Shown: piece by piece, positions 11,901-24,707 of the stretch
How positions within the stretch are numbered: position 1 is the first letter of the stretch
Layout: the number at the start of each line of letters is the position of its first letter
From: Helianthus annuus
Lineage: Eukaryota; Streptophyta; Magnoliopsida; Asterales; Asteraceae
Length of the DNA stretch: 64,000 bases
Direction: 5' to 3'
Assembly: GCF_002127325.2 (NCBI RefSeq)
Contig: NC_035448.2
Location: forward strand, 60,751,577 to 60,815,576
The notes under the pieces: generated by a model
What the model saw: the letters and a program-made list of their open reading frames with translations, nothing else
Told to the model about the DNA's origin: nothing
The model's database searches: none
Translations under genes and position numbers: made by a program

Positions 11901-12574
11901 TGCGATTGTAGTGAACCAGGATTCCTTTTTGAGTCTAGTCTAGTCTACAATCTCTAGGATCCTTTCACGAAAATGATTTTTCAAAGAGTTTTCATTGCAT
12001 AAAAATTCCCGCGACATCCACTGCCTGAAACTGTTTACACGAGTCTAGAAAAGACACGACGAGACTTAGAGTGCACAGGAGTAGCACTTGTCTTTAACTG
12101 AGAAAGTACTTGCGATTATGTGTGATAATTAGCATATACATGTACTAGATGTAGAAAACCACTAGTATACATAACTTTACCTGAAAACAATGGCCTAACT
12201 GAAGGAAGTAATACGAGGACGAAATGAACTGTGCGGACTATGCAAGGAGTTACGTAATTATGGATGCATAGATAATTATGGAACTCAGTGCACAGAAACC
12301 ACAGCAAGTCTTGTCGCGTATGCATTCCCTCAGTGAAAGAAAACGGTCAAACGTATACTCTTTGGAGTGATGACTTAGGGTATAAAGACAAGAACCGCCA
12401 ATGTGAAGTAAGGTGTTTACCTATTATACATGCTTGTTGCTGTATGAATTAATTGCGCGAATTGTTTGATGTCACTTATGTGGTATATGCCTGCGTATAT
12501 ATATATACTACTACTGTCTCGTACGACGATATCGAACAAATGTCTAACCCTATTATATTATGTTCTGTCAGAAC
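11901..12574 (+). other. Gypsy B leader, non-coding
   Basis: About 670 bases lie between the PBS and the gag start. No ORF or repeated motif array stands out. It contains a short AT run near 12497-12510. Confidence 0.6.
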
Positions 12575-13950
12575 ATGGCACCAAGAAGAGCTGTGAACGC
12601 TCGTGATCAACCTCCTCCTCCCCCACTGCCAAAGACTGCTGAAGAGCTGAACGCTCTACTGGAAGAAAGGATCTCTGCTGCTATCACCGAGTAAGAGGAG
12701 AACCGTACTCCAGACAGTGGAGGACCAAGCAATGCTAGACGTAACGGACATGGAGATTCGTCTGGAGGAAACGCAGCTCAAGGTAACCTTAAGACAATTT
12801 GCTAAGCATAGAGAAATTTATGAACGGTCTTTGTTTCATTATTTCTTCGATTGCTCACAAGTGAATTGGTTGGATCGATTACAGGCTGCACCTTCAAGCA
12901 GTTCCTCGACTGCAAACCACTGAACTACGATGGCACTGGAGGAGCGGTAGCGTTTGTGCGTTGGAAGGAAAAGACTGAAGCCACTATCCGCATGAGCAAG
13001 TGTACCACAGATCAACAAGTCACTTTTGCTACTGGGCTGTTTGTCGATGAAGCATTGACATGGTGGAATTTGCAAGTTCAAACACTGGGTGATGATGCCG
13101 CGTATGGCATGACTTAGGATGAACTTAAAGAGAAGATGAGAGAGAAGTACTGCTCTCGTGCCGAACTCCAAAGGCTGGAGACGGAGTTCTGGCACTTAAC
13201 TATGGTAGGTGCTGACATCACTGGGTATACTCGAAGATTCCATGATTTGTCTAGGGTGATTCCCTACATGGTGACCCCGGAATTTAAGCGCGTTGAACGC
13301 TATATTTGGGGACTGGCCCCAGAATTCCGCGGCATGGTGACTTCAGCCAAACCCCAAACAATCACTAAGGCTGTAACTCTGGCTATCAGCCTTACTGAAG
13401 ACTGTGTTCGCATGCAGAAGCTATCATTGAACCCGACAGAAAACACCAAGACGCATGCTGAGTCGTCCGGTGACAAGAAAAGGAAACATGCAAACTTGAA
13501 TCAAGTAACTCGTAACAACAAGGGTTCCAACAAGAAGCGTGACCCCAACCCGCCTCAGGAGGCGAAATCGCTTGCAGCCCTGAATAACGCTCCAGCTAAG
13601 GGATACCTGGGCACCCTGCCAAAATGCAATCGGTGCAAGCGTCATCACGAAGGAGCCTGTCGCGTTCCAAAGCGCAACAAGTGTGGAAAATTGGGTCACC
13701 GCACTGAAGACTGTTGGGGTAAGGGAAACCGAAACGGAAATGGAAACCGCACTGGTGCTGGAAACAACGGTGGGAACGGTAATGGCAATGGTAACCGGGT
13801 TAGGAATGAAGCCGGGCGAAACCAAGGATGCTTCAGTTGTGGAAGTAATGAACATTTCATGAAAGACTACCCAAAGAGAAACAACGCTCAGGCTCGAGCA
13901 TTTGTGATTGGAGCAAGGGACGCACGCGAGGACCCTAACGTGGTCACCGG
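12575..13950 (+). pseudogene. Gypsy B gag
   Basis: The start ATG at 12575 begins MAPRRAVNARDQPPPPP, followed by an acidic/Gly-Asn linker. The retrotrans_gag region runs about 12885-13420 ([39 protein letters not shown]). A basic Gly/Asn-rich tail carries two zinc-knuckle remnants. The first, at about 13680-13715, has lost its first Cys position ([13 protein letters not shown]). The second, at about 13830-13875, has Tyr for the last Cys ([14 protein letters not shown]). Stops are TAA at 12692 and TAG at 13115. A 102-base GT-AG segment (12783-12884) separates the N-terminal linker from the conserved gag core. Gag would form the virus-like particle and bind RNA; this copy cannot do so intact. 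Confidence 0.85.
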
Positions 13951-14530
13951 TACGTTTCTCATTAACAATCACTTTGCATCCATACTATTCGACACTGGTG
14001 CCGAATTTAGTTTCATGTCTGTGGAATTTAAACGTATGCTTGGGATAGAGTCTAGTAGATTGGATATTCCTTACTCCATAGAACTAGCCAATGGTAAACT
14101 TGTTGAATCGGGCGAAGTTGTTAGAAGCTGCACACTAGAACTGGGTGAACGAAGGTTTATCATCGACATCTTACCTATCCAATTGGGTAGCTTCGATATA
14201 GTGGTCGGAATGGACTGGTTGTCTAGTAACAAAGCTAAAGTTATTTGTCATGAGAAAATCATTCGCATCCCTTTAGCGAATGATGAAACTCTCATCGTGC
14301 ATGGAGAAAAACGAGACGCGCCTCTTCGAATCATCAGTTGCATGAAGGCACATATGTGCTTAAGGAAAGGATGTGTTGCCTTCCTAGCACACGTTGTAGA
14401 TAAGAAGGTTGAGGAGCCGAAACTCGAAGATATTCCTGTGGTGAAGGAATTTCCTGTTGTTTTTCCCGAAGATCTCCCAGGACTACCTCCGCAACGTCAA
14501 GTCGAATTCCATATAGATTTGGTTCCAGGA
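13951..14530 (+). pseudogene. Gypsy B protease region
   Basis: The aspartic protease core is [13 protein letters not shown] (about 13984-14022), with the catalytic DTG triad. It is followed by the flap and the second hydrophobic strand [15 protein letters not shown] (about 14200-14245). The frame is open from 13136 through 14644, so this domain is unbroken here. In the family it cleaves Gag-Pol in the particle. The stretch [15 protein letters not shown] near 14480 begins the linker to reverse transcriptase. Confidence 0.85.
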
Positions 14531-15960
14531 GCCGCTCCTGTAGCCAAGGCACCCTATCGGCTTGCACCATCCGAAATGCAAGAGTTATCTACACAACTCC
14601 AGGAGTTGTTGGATAAAGGATTCATAAGACCGAGCTTCTCGCCCTAGGGAGCTCCAGTATTGTTCGTGAAGAAAAAGGATGGAACTCTGCGGATGTGTAT
14701 CGATTACAGAGAACTGAACAAGCTCACTATCAAGAATCGGTACCCACTACCGAGGATTGATGACTTATTTGATCAGTTACAAGGATCAAGCTACTATTCC
14801 AAGATCGACCTCCGATCTGGATACCATCAGTAGAGGATTCAAGAAGAAAGCATACGAAAGACTGCATTCAGAACACGCTATGGGCATTATGAGTTTCTTG
14901 TGATGCCATTCGGACTGATGAACGCACCAGCAGTCTTTATGGATCTGATGAACCGTGTATGCAAGCCATATCTCGATAAATTCGTGATTATATTTATCGA
15001 TGATATCCTAATTTACTCGCGAATGAAAGAAGAACACGAGCAACATCTCAGAACCATTCTGGAACTACTGAAGAAGGAGAAACTTTATGCAAAGTTCTCA
15101 AAATGCGAATTCTGGATTCGCGAAGTTCAATTTCTTGGTCACGTTGTGAATGAGAAGGGCATTCACGTAGACCCATCCAAGATTGAAGCCATAAAGAATT
15201 GGGAAGCCCCCAAAACCCCGACTGAAGTTCGTTAATTTTTAGGCTTAGCAGGCTATTATCGATGGTTTATTGAGAATTTCTCAAAGATAGCTCAGCCGCT
15301 AACTGCCCTTACGCAGAAAGACAAGAAGTATGACTGGGGTGTTAAACAAGAAGAAGCTTTTCAGCTACTCAAAAACAAGCTATGCGATGCACCAATACTA
15401 TCATTACCCGAAGGCACAGAAGACTTCGTGGTATATTGCGACGCTTCACGACAAGGTTTGCGTTGCGTGCTCATGCAACACCAAAAGGTCATCGCTTATG
15501 CTTCAAGACAACTAAAAGTACATGAAAGGAACTACACTACGCACGACTTGGAACTGGGTGCGGTAGAATTCGCCTTGAAGATCTGGCGACATTATCTATA
15601 TGGTACTCGATGTACAATCTTCACAGATCACAAGAGCCTGCAACACATACTTGATCAGAAGGAATTTAACATGTGACAACGACGATGGGTCGAGCTGCTA
15701 AATGATTATGACTGTGAAATTAAGTACCATCCTGGAAAGGCAAACGTTGTAGCGGATGCATTAAGTCGAAAAGAAAGGGTTAAGCCCCTAAGGGTTCGGG
15801 CATTGGAAATGACTATTCGAACGAACCTCACTTCACGTATTCGTGACACACAACAAGAAGCCCTTAAGGTGGAAAACCGCAAAGCTGAATACCTCCAGGG
15901 TGCATTGAAGTTCATGGCGCCAAATGAAGAGGGAGCCTTATACTTTAAGAGATGTATATG
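14531..15960 (+). pseudogene. Gypsy B reverse transcriptase and RNase H
   Basis: RT motifs in order are [12 protein letters not shown] (about 14693-14730), [12 protein letters not shown] (about 14745), [11 protein letters not shown] (about 14800-14832) and the catalytic FIDD at 14993-15004. RNase H has [17 protein letters not shown] (about 15428-15480), [14 protein letters not shown] and the [11 protein letters not shown] stretch (about 15620-15655). Breaks are TAG at 14645, TAG at 14833, TAA at 15233 and TGA at 15674, all with the same frame continuing. Several are consistent with C-to-T changes on one strand or the other. The first Asp of the RT site and both FIDD aspartates are present, so the core residues outlived the nonsense changes. 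Confidence 0.88.
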
Positions 15961-17280
15961 GGTTCCGCTCTATGGTGGCCTACGAGAAGTCATCCTTGAT
16001 GAAGCGCACAAATCAAGATACTCGATCCACCCAGGATCAGACAAAATGTATCAAGACTTGAAAGAATACTATTGGTGGCCGAGACTTAAGAGCGACGTTG
16101 CTGTTTATGTTGGAAAATGCCTAACCTGTGCTAAGGTTAAGGCTGAATATCAGAAACCGTTCGGCCTACTACAACAACCAAAGATTCCCATGTGGAAGTG
16201 GGAGCAAATCTCGATGGACTTCATAACGAAATTACCCAGGACCCCTAGGGGCACGATATGATATGGGTAATAGTCGATCGACTAACGAAGTCTGCGCATT
16301 TCCTACCAATCTGAGAGAAGGATAGCACTGGAAAGCTTGTTGAGATATACCTAAAAGAAATTGTGACGCGACATGGAGTGCCAATCTCAATTATTTCAGA
16401 CAGAGATGGACGCTTTGTCTCAAGAATCTGGCGATTCTTTCAGGAAGCCTTTGGATCTCAGCTAGACCTGAGCACGGCATTCCATCCACAAACAGACGGC
16501 CATAGCGAACGAACCATACAAACGTTAGAAGATATGATTCGCGCATGTGTCATGGATCTAGGCGGCAGCTGGGATATTCACCTACCTTTAGTTGAGTTTT
16601 CCTACAATAACAGTTATCATACAAGCATCAAAGCCGCATCGTTCGAAGCCCTGTATGGCCGCAAGTGCCGATCGCCCTTATGTTGGGCAGACGCTGGAAA
16701 TAAACGTATGGTTGGTCCTGAACTTGTACAAGAGACAACCGACAAAATTACGCAGATCCGAGAGCGTATTAAGGCGGCTCGAGATCGACAAAAGAGCTAC
16801 GCTGATCGAAGACGTAAACCATTAGAATTCGAGGTAGGAGACAAAGTGTTGTTGAAAGTTTCACCTTGGAAGGGCGTAGTCAGATTTGGAAAACATGGAA
16901 AGCTGAATCCACGATACATCGGACCATTCAAGATCTTAGAGAGAATTGGTACCGTAGCATACAAGTTGGAATTACCGGAAGAACTGAATCGAGTACATGA
17001 CACGTTCCACGTATCCAACCTCAAGAAGAGTCCAACATAAGAAAACATAATCATCCCTGCGGATGAAGTGCATGTCGACGACACCCTCCGATTTACAGAA
17101 CAACCCGTTGAGGTTACCGACTGGAAAGTCAACAAGACAAGAAGGAGCAGTGTCAAACTTGTCAAAGTACGTTGGAACTCTAAACACGGACCCGAGTACA
17201 CGTGGGAACGTGAAGACCAGTTCAAAGAGAAGTATCCCCACCTATTCAAGAAGACTCCTGCGAGAGTTAGCTCAACCTGA
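15961..17280 (+). pseudogene. Gypsy B integrase and chromodomain
   Basis: The HHCC zinc domain spans about 16000-16150 (EAHKSRYSIHPG ... CLTCAKVKAEYQ). The DDE core runs from MDFITKLP (about 16214) through SDRDGRF (about 16400) to the glutamate in [12 protein letters not shown] (about 16500-16540). The GPF/Y-like stretch follows near 16860-16940 and the chromodomain near 17152-17245 (KLVKVRWNSKHGPEYTWERE). A one-base frameshift falls near 16250, with stops TGA at 16312 and TAA at 17038; the protein end is TGA at 17278. The chromodomain fits a heterochromatin-targeting chromovirus, consistent with its landing inside another retrotransposon. Confidence 0.87.
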
Positions 17281-17303
17281 ATTTCGGGACGAAATTCTTT
17301 TAA

Positions 17304-17314
17304 CGGGGGGAGAC
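17304..17314 (+). other. Polypurine tract of gypsy B
   Basis: CGGGGGGAGAC directly precedes the 3' LTR at 17315. Confidence 0.85.
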
Positions 17315-20300
17315 TGTGACAACTGGCACCAAACAGGTAATTTCTGTACACTTTAATCATTATTTAATGACTACAATTATGTGCTTAATTGTCAGCAATG
17401 TCTGAACACATACGAAACAAGTGAATTCATGCACGTTGTATACTACGAAATATTGCTTTATGCATAAACGAGAGCGTTGCGTCAAAAATACTGAGTAAAC
17501 TCACCAGTAAGACACTATGTGTCAACAGAACTGCAGAAAGCAGTCAGTCAATAAAATTGGAACCTAGGTGTAGGTCCAACAACAAGAATACATTAAAACC
17601 CAAGAGTACATACAAGGGTTTAATATATATACTCTCCGGAAGCAAAAATAAGCAATAAAAAGCACCCGAAACGCACTTTAAGTGCAGAATTTTATTAAAT
17701 TCAGCACAATTCAGCTTTTAACAACATAAATATTGTGCAGAAATGTCGTTTTATCATCCAGAATATTTCCCTAAGTGACGGGAATTCTTTGTGTCACTAA
17801 AAATAACACTAACGACACTTTAAATGCTTATTTAGCACTTTAAGGAACCAGTGTCTAACCGAACAACCGGACTTTACCTGGAACACAAAAATATTGTCAA
17901 TGACATCGTTTATATTTTACTGAGCTAGTTAGGGTCCCTGAATACCCTAACACCCATTATATTAAATAACACTCTAATGATTAACTTAATCACCTAATTT
18001 ACATAACTAGTGCTTACTAGTTAGTTGAATTTGAACCATGGCCCAACACCCCCATCCGATCGGATATTCCCCATGAGGGGACACACTTTTGACAATTTGA
18101 TTATTTTAATATCACTTGTCTAATATCTTCCATGCATATTATTCAATGGTTATTAGTGGAGAAGGGTCTTTAAATGAACATGTGGGATAAGAACATCATT
18201 TACCAAAGCACTTAACAAGAAAAAAAAAATTCCACTCTTTCTTTCCCTTGGCTACTCTCGGCCGAGAACCACAAGCCACCCACCATCACCTTCCAACTTC
18301 AATCAAGCCATTTTACCTACTTACAAGTGTGTTAGAACTCATTCGAGGAGGCTCGGTGCATACGGAATCGCAAGGACCTCTCTACGACGCTATTAACCAC
18401 CCATTTTTCGTCTAGTTTCTTCCCTAGCCTCGAGCTAGTAGTAAGTGTCTTTAAACATTCTCTTGTTCATGTTTAAAGTGGTTAACAAGAGATTTAACGG
18501 GTAAAAATCATAAACACTAGAGACCAAAGTTTAAAGTCTTGTAAAGAAAATGAACTTGGTGGTTAAAGACTAACTAATAGTGTAAAATTTATGGAACTTG
18601 TTTTGTTATGATTATTTTATGTTGTTTGACGCTAGTAGTAGAACGGATCGTCATCTAACACGGCTAGGTCATGTTCATGAAACATGAACTAGTGTTATGT
18701 TAAATAGAAAAGTTGCAAGATGACGAATCTTTCCACAACATAAACATGAACTTGTGTAAAAATAGTTTTTCTTATAAAGTGGAGTTCTAAACTAGTAGAT
18801 CTAAAGATCAACAAGTGGTATTTTCGAGGGACCAAGTAAATATATATACAAGTCTCATTTTAAGTCGGATCTTTCATGAACTAGAGGTGTTTTTGTGAAC
18901 AAACAAGTGTGTGGACACTTGTGTAACAAAAGTTTTAACAAAGAAATAATTTTCGTAAAAACCGACTAGAAGTTGTAAAACTTCATGTTCTTTAAAAAGA
19001 AGATTTCCAAGAAACCGACTTTATTTTTAGAGATGGAAAAACCTACTAAATGTGTTGAAGAGTTACTACACATTTTTACACAACTTGCAAGTTCATGTGA
19101 TTGCGATATATGTTTATGTTGGACTAGTTTGATGATTGGGAATTGATTGGTTGAATTTTTAAAAGAAAATGATACGCTAGTAAGCGTGGCCACCTCCAGT
19201 TACAGAGGAAACTCTGGCGAAATTTTTCCAGAAAATAACACATAGAATATTTTTGGTGACAAGTGTTATGAATATATTTTTGACTTGTTTTCCAAACAAA
19301 CTTCGCCATGATTTTTATTAGAAAATTACCAAATACCGGAGGTGGATTTTCATAAATAAAACTTGTTAAATATATATATTTAGAATATATATTTATCGCT
19401 TGTGTGATTATGTGATTATTTTGTGAAATAGGTATATATTATTTTTAGAGTAAAAATAATATGACTTGGAGATACTTGTAACGAGTAAAAATACAAAAAA
19501 ATACACATGCAACCTATTCAGACAAAATACATAATTCGGGTGCAAAGTGCAAAATACAAAATACTTATATTAAATCTTGAGAAACTAATATAAGTAAAAT
19601 ATTTAGTTAAAAATATACGATATTTTTAACACAACAATACAAATACAAAAGAGAGTGACTGTACTTGTGCGACGCAAGTCTAGTGACTAACGATAATGAA
19701 ACACGTTTAGGTCACGACGCACTATAAGCAAATCCGGTGAAGTTTTACGACGCAAGGAACGCGAAGTTGTGAGTTCATGCTCCCCCTTTTCTTTTAACTG
19801 TTTTCAGTTTTATAACTTCCGGGGTGAAATACATGTTACAAATACGACAATATTTATAGATGGTATGATACAAAAACAAGAAGCACTCTTGGTGATAACT
19901 AGTACCAAGTATGATGCGTTTGGAGAAATAATACGAGAAATCGTGTCACGAATAGGGTACCATAAGCACCATTAATCGTGTACATACTAAGACCGCAGAA
20001 CAAAAGGTTAGATCTAATGGGTTTCTGGGCAGCCCCACTCTTGGTGACAACTAGAACCAAGTAGTGTTTTTGTTTCTCAGTCGTGAATCGACTACAGAAA
20101 AATGCCTATGGTTTGGTGACTTCCTATGTCGTGTCACATGTTAATGGCTTTGCAACCCATTAACACTTGATACATATAGAAATACTTGACAATACATGAA
20201 TACGTGATTTAGACAAAATACATACCATGTTTTTCATACAAAGTATACAAACGTACAATACAAAAACTGCATGAATTCACACCAACATTATGTTGACGTT

Positions 20301-20583
20301 TTTCCAAAACTCACATGTATTTCAGGTAACTAGAAGTGGATGTGCGCGCGGTCCTACCCATGCTTATGGATGTCGTCTATGTTATGTTTAAATAAAGTTG
20401 TAAATTTTTAAGACAATGTTTTATGCTATCGTGGCGATGTAGACGCTAAACTTGTGTTTTCAAATTATGAATGGTTGGTATTTGAAGTTATTTTTATGAG
20501 CATGTAGTATGTTTACCTTTCGTATGCAATGAGAACCTTTCATGATCACACCTCGTGCTTCCGCCGCAGAAAGGGGTGTGACA
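17315..20583 (+). repeat. Gypsy B 3' LTR
   Basis: TGTGACAACTGG to GGGGTGTGACA, 3269 bp, near-identical in order to 8615-11885. It lacks the six extra bases seen at 8609-8614. Single-base differences from the 5' LTR are denser in the first 750 bases than later. Confidence 0.93.
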
Positions 20584-22583
20584 CAATGGCAGATGAGAAT
20601 CCCAATTACCACCAAAGTCTATCACACATGCTCTTAGCATATCCTCCAAAGTTTGAATCGTCCTCTCGGATTGTCCATCTATTTGGGGATGATAAGCAGT
20701 GCTTAGACTTAGTTGGGTTCCCAAAGCAGATTGCGTGGTTCTCAAAAAATGAGATGAAAATCGAGCATCACGATCGGAAATGATATCCAAAGGAACACCA
20801 TGTCATGATACAATCTCATCGACATAAATCTTTGCAAGTTTATCAGCAGATAGATCCTCGCGAATCGTAATAAAATGAGCTGACTTCGTTAATCGATCGA
20901 TGACAACCCAAATAGCATCGTGACCTTTAGAAGTACGCGGTAATTTAGTGATGAGATCCATAGCAATGTTCTGCCACTTCCAAACCGGTATCTCTGGTTG
21001 TACAAGCAAACCAGAAGGTCGTTGATGTTCAGCCTTGACTTTGAGACAAGTTAGGCATTTCGATACATACAAGGCAACATCTTTCTTCATACCCGGCCAC
21101 CAGAACTTAGTACGAAGATCCTTGTACATTTTACCAGCACCAGGATGGATAGAATATCGAGACTTGTGAGATTTGTCCATCACTAAGGTGTGAAGATCGT
21201 CTTGTTTCGGAATCCACAAACGGTCCTTGAAATAGAGCAAACCATCCTCCTTCGCTTCGAGTTTAAGCTCAAGCTGATGTGGTAATTCCGTACCCATCAA
21301 ATTTTGTGAAACACAAAATTGCTGAGCTTGAAGAACACGAGTTTGAATATCAGATAGAGTTTGAACAGAATGAAGCTTGACTCGCTCTTTTCGACTAAGC
21401 GCATCGGCCACGACATTCGGCTTACTAGGATGGTAACGAATATCGCATTCATAATCGCTCAAGAGTTCAACCCAACGTCATTGCCTCATGTTCAACTCCT
21501 TCTGATTAAGAATATGTTGGAGACTTTTGTGGGGTGTGAAAACCACACACTTCATACCATAAAGATAGTGTCTCCAAATTTTGAGAGCAAAAACTACAGC
21601 ACCTAACTCAAGATCATGAGTTGTGTAGTTCTTCTCGTGAACTTTCAATTGTCTAGACGCATATGCTATAACTTTGCCTAGTTGCATGAGAACACAACCA
21701 AGGCCTAAGTTGGACGCATCGCAGTAGACAACGAAATCATTGCTTCCCTCGGGCAAAGATAGAACAGGAGCGTTACACAGCTTCTGTTTCAGTGTTTGGA
21801 ACGCTTCTTGCTTGGGTCCCCACTCAAAAGGCTTATTCTTCTGAGTCAAAGCAGTGAGTGGAACCGCAATCTTAGAGAAGTTCGCAATGAACGAAGGTAA
21901 TACCCAGCAAGTCCGAGAAAAGAACGAACTTCTGTGGGTGTCGTAGGTGTATTCCAATCCTTAATAGCAACTATTTTGGATGGATCCACATGAATACCTT
22001 TCTCGTTGACTATATGTCCCAAGAACTGAACTTCTTTAAGCCAGAATTCACACTTGGAGAATTTAGCAAAAAGTTGTTCCTTCTTTAGGAGTTCGAGAGT
22101 CAAACAAAGGTGTTGCTCATGCTCGGCTCTAGACTTCGAATAAATGAGAATATCGTCGATTAACACAGTGATGAACTTGTCTAAATAAGGTTTACAGACC
22201 CTATTCATTAAGTCCATGAAAATAGCTGGAGCATTCGTCAAACCAAAGGGCATGACAGTGAACTCGTAGTGTCCATATCTCGTGCAGAAAGCGGTTTTGG
22301 GAATATCTTCTTCGAATACACGAAGCTGATGATACCCAGAACGCAGCTCGATCTTGGAAAAACAGGTAGCACCTTGTAGCTGATCCAAGAGATCATCAAT
22401 TCGAGGTAGGGGATATCGATTCTTGATGGTAAGCTTATTAAGCTCACGATAATCGATACACATTCGAAAAGATCCATCTTTCTTTTTCACGAAGAGGACA
22501 ATAGCTCCCCAAGGTGAATAACTCGGACGGATGAATCCTTTATCAGATAACTCTTGAAGCTGTTTCGATAACTCTTGCATCTC
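20584..22583 (-). pseudogene. Gypsy A pol middle: RT, RNase H, integrase N-half
   Basis: Reading from 22583 leftward, the RT has [17 protein letters not shown] (about 22500-22550), [12 protein letters not shown] and the catalytic pair in LIDD at 22152-22163. RNase H spans about 21740-21490. The integrase zinc domain with CLTCLKVKAEHQ lies at about 21040 and the DDE core with SDRDARF near 20770. Breaks are a frameshift near 21895, TGA near 21478 and TGA near 20803. The frame is cut by B at the CAATG site (integrase) and by C at ATCTC (linker between protease and RT). It continues at 8608 on one side and 32965 on the other. Confidence 0.87.
22579..22583. repeat. Left target-site duplication of copia C (ATCTC)
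   Basis: It matches ATCTT at 32965-32969 with one substitution. Confidence 0.8.
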
Positions 22584-23074
22584 TGTTGGACCGTTGTTTG
22601 ACCCTAAATAGTCAGTTAAGGCAGTTCATCTTTGTGTACAAAGGCGGAATCAGTGTATACAAAGTAACAACAGCTTTTTCTCTTAATTTCCTCTTATATT
22701 ACTGAAATCGAAGCTTTTACAATGTATTCTGACAAAAATCCGGCAGCACCTCAGCTTAGATTTCGCTCCACCAGATACCAAATGAGATCACACATCAAGG
22801 TATTTATAGCACAGCTGATTTCGCTCCAAACTGCCAGGAGTGAAACCCCATGTGTCTCATGAGCGAAACCCCTAACTAACCTAGGAGCGAAATTAACTCT
22901 AATGTGTACACTGGAGCGAAATTACAAGTTCTGATTTCGCTTCTAATGACCTACATGTCATTAGGAGCGAAATTAACATCCTAAACCCTAAATTTGACTT
23001 CCGAGCTCCAATCTAACCTATCTAGACCTAAGACTCGATACAAACGTAGTCAACAGACATTCAGTGCACCAACA
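22584..23074 (-). repeat. Copia C 3' LTR (left)
   Basis: TGTTGGACCG to GCACCAACA, 491 bp. It contains many copies of the GAGCGAAAT motif. One hairpin is at 22933-22974 and another at 22817-22847, next to the minus-strand TATA box (TATTTATAGC at 22801-22810). The right LTR lacks roughly 45 bases between two GAGCGAAATTA repeats, plus a shorter stretch further on. Confidence 0.9.
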
Positions 23075-23085
23075 GACTCCCCCTT
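23075..23085 (-). other. Polypurine tract of copia C
   Basis: On the minus strand it reads AAGGGGGAGTC, directly before the 3' LTR. More GGGGGAGTC-like tracts follow at about 23228-23262. Confidence 0.8.
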
Positions 23086-24698
23086 GGATGTTGACGAAGT
23101 CTTCGACTCCGAGTCTTCAGTCTTGGTCTTTTCTCCAACTCTGTCTTTTCATCGTAAAAACTCTATTTTCACAAGTTCAGGTTCTTGACCTAGCTCTATC
23201 TTCAAACTTCCCCTTTGACTGTTGATCCAGACTCCCCCTTTCACAGACTCCCCCTCTCAGTATGCTAGAATCTGAGGTCTTGATCTGGTTCAAGCTTTGA
23301 CAATTAGCTCCCGTGGGAATGATGAAGTCCAAAACCTGTGTCTCAAACATCAAACATTACAAACTTATCTTTTCACAAAAACACACAGTTTATCAGTTCT
23401 AGAAATCCACTCAAGTATTTAGGTCCAAGTTAATGACCCTGATTACTCAATTAATCTACCAAGTCCAATTTAATGACCTTGGTTGATCTTTTGACAACAC
23501 AGACTGATTTTGTTTAATATTTTCAAACATTTTCTGAAAATAACAAGCATCAAATTAATGAACTTGTTTTAACTTTTCATCAATTCAAACTCCAATAAGA
23601 TAAGCTCTCCTCATTCTTCAGCTCGGAACTTTTCCTGCATCTGCTTCAATCTACGAGAATCCAACGATTAACTCTCCACTTTGATTTGTCAAAAATAAAG
23701 CAGAAATAAAATCTTTTTGGATTTTAATAAAGTGTTCTAAACTAAGAAATGAAATACAGAAACTTAAATTGCAGTAAGTAAACTATGTACAAACATATTT
23801 TTGGTGAGCGTGTCAGGGAATCATATCAGCTTATCAGACAAAATACAAGTACCATTAAGCTTCATTTCATACTCAGACTTAAACAATTCACATCGATTGT
23901 CGATATACTGATCCATCTTAAATTCTCACACAAATTTCAATCTACTCAGGATACAATTTAGATGTTTTATGAACTTAGCTCATTCATGTGTCCCACCTCT
24001 TGAATATACTCCCGTATCCAGAATCCCAAATATTCAGTCTTACAGGTGAGTATACCACAGATGATATCCGTCAGGGGTTAAATGCGAGGGCCGTGAGAGC
24101 TCAGGTCGATACTTCTGTATACGCAGAGAGATGGTGGCTTCGACTTTTCGGTGTGTCCCCTTTAGAGGATCTTTTAGTTACAACAGCACACGATTAGCAT
24201 TTTGCAATGATTCATCATTTTTTATGCTGAGGGTGATGCTATATTTCAAGCAATGCGGAAAGTATTATTCGGGGACTAGGTCAGAACTTCCATTCAGCAA
24301 AAGTCCCAGAATAATATCCCAGATATCACTGAGTATAAAGACCTAGTATCTCAGAATACGGGACCTTTCAATCGACATTTCAGGGGTTACCTATATATCC
24401 AAGAAGTGTTCCCCACGAATTACGCAAGTTTGAAATTTTAGGTTTATATCCCGAATAAATCTACTAAATGTGCGAAAACCTATCGACACATCATCAGCAA
24501 GACTGTTTAACTCATTTTAATCTTTACAATTCTTTAGCATACTGTAACTGTCTAGCCGATGTACTATCATTTTCCCTTTTTACACAAGCTCTTTTCCAGT
24601 TTTCTAATGTTTTTGGATTTTGAAATTTTATCATGTTTTTGTATTATTTTTTTTTACATTTTTTACTGTTTTTGTATTTTCTGAAAATATTTACATCT
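23086..24698 (-). other. Conserved non-coding 3' region of copia C
   Basis: About 1.6 kb lie between the pol stop and the 3' PPT without a credible ORF on either strand. Read on the minus strand, about 1.2 kb (roughly 23770-24600) aligns in order with 62970-63780 of copia E. Blocks include GAGATACTAGGTCTTTAT, CTCTCTGCGTATAC, GAGCTCTCACGGCCCTCGC and ACTCACCTGTAAGACTGAAT. Some Sireviruses have an env-like ORF in this position; none is visible here. Confidence 0.75.
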
Positions 24699-24707
24699 AC
24701 TCCCCCT
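24699..24707 (-). other. Internal polypurine-tract-like motif after pol
   Basis: On the minus strand it reads AGGGGGAGT, overlapping the pol stop TAG (24706-24708). The matching AGGGGGAGA stands at 62881-62889 after pol of copia E. It is about 1.6 kb from the real 3' LTR. Confidence 0.5.

Larger units (their letters stand above)
8609..20583 (+). mobile_element. Gypsy B: Ty3/gypsy chromovirus (Tekay/Del-like), full length but defective
   Basis: The structure is complete: 5' LTR 8609-11885, PBS 11889-11900, gag-pol 12575-17280, PPT 17304-17314 and 3' LTR 17315-20583, flanked by CAATG duplications inside gypsy A integrase. The LTRs of nearly 3.3 kb and the C-terminal chromodomain fit the Tekay/Del clade. 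The two LTRs are very similar; I count about 22 differences in the first 750 aligned bases and fewer later. The polyprotein nevertheless has at least eight stops and one frameshift. Confidence 0.92.

Noticed and set aside
13424..13972. A 182-residue minus-strand ORF
   Set aside because: It is a shadow of gypsy B gag on the other strand, without recognisable domains.
23086..24698. An env-like gene after pol of copia C
   Set aside because: I looked for a long ORF with a signal peptide or membrane segment on the element's strand and found none; the same holds for E.
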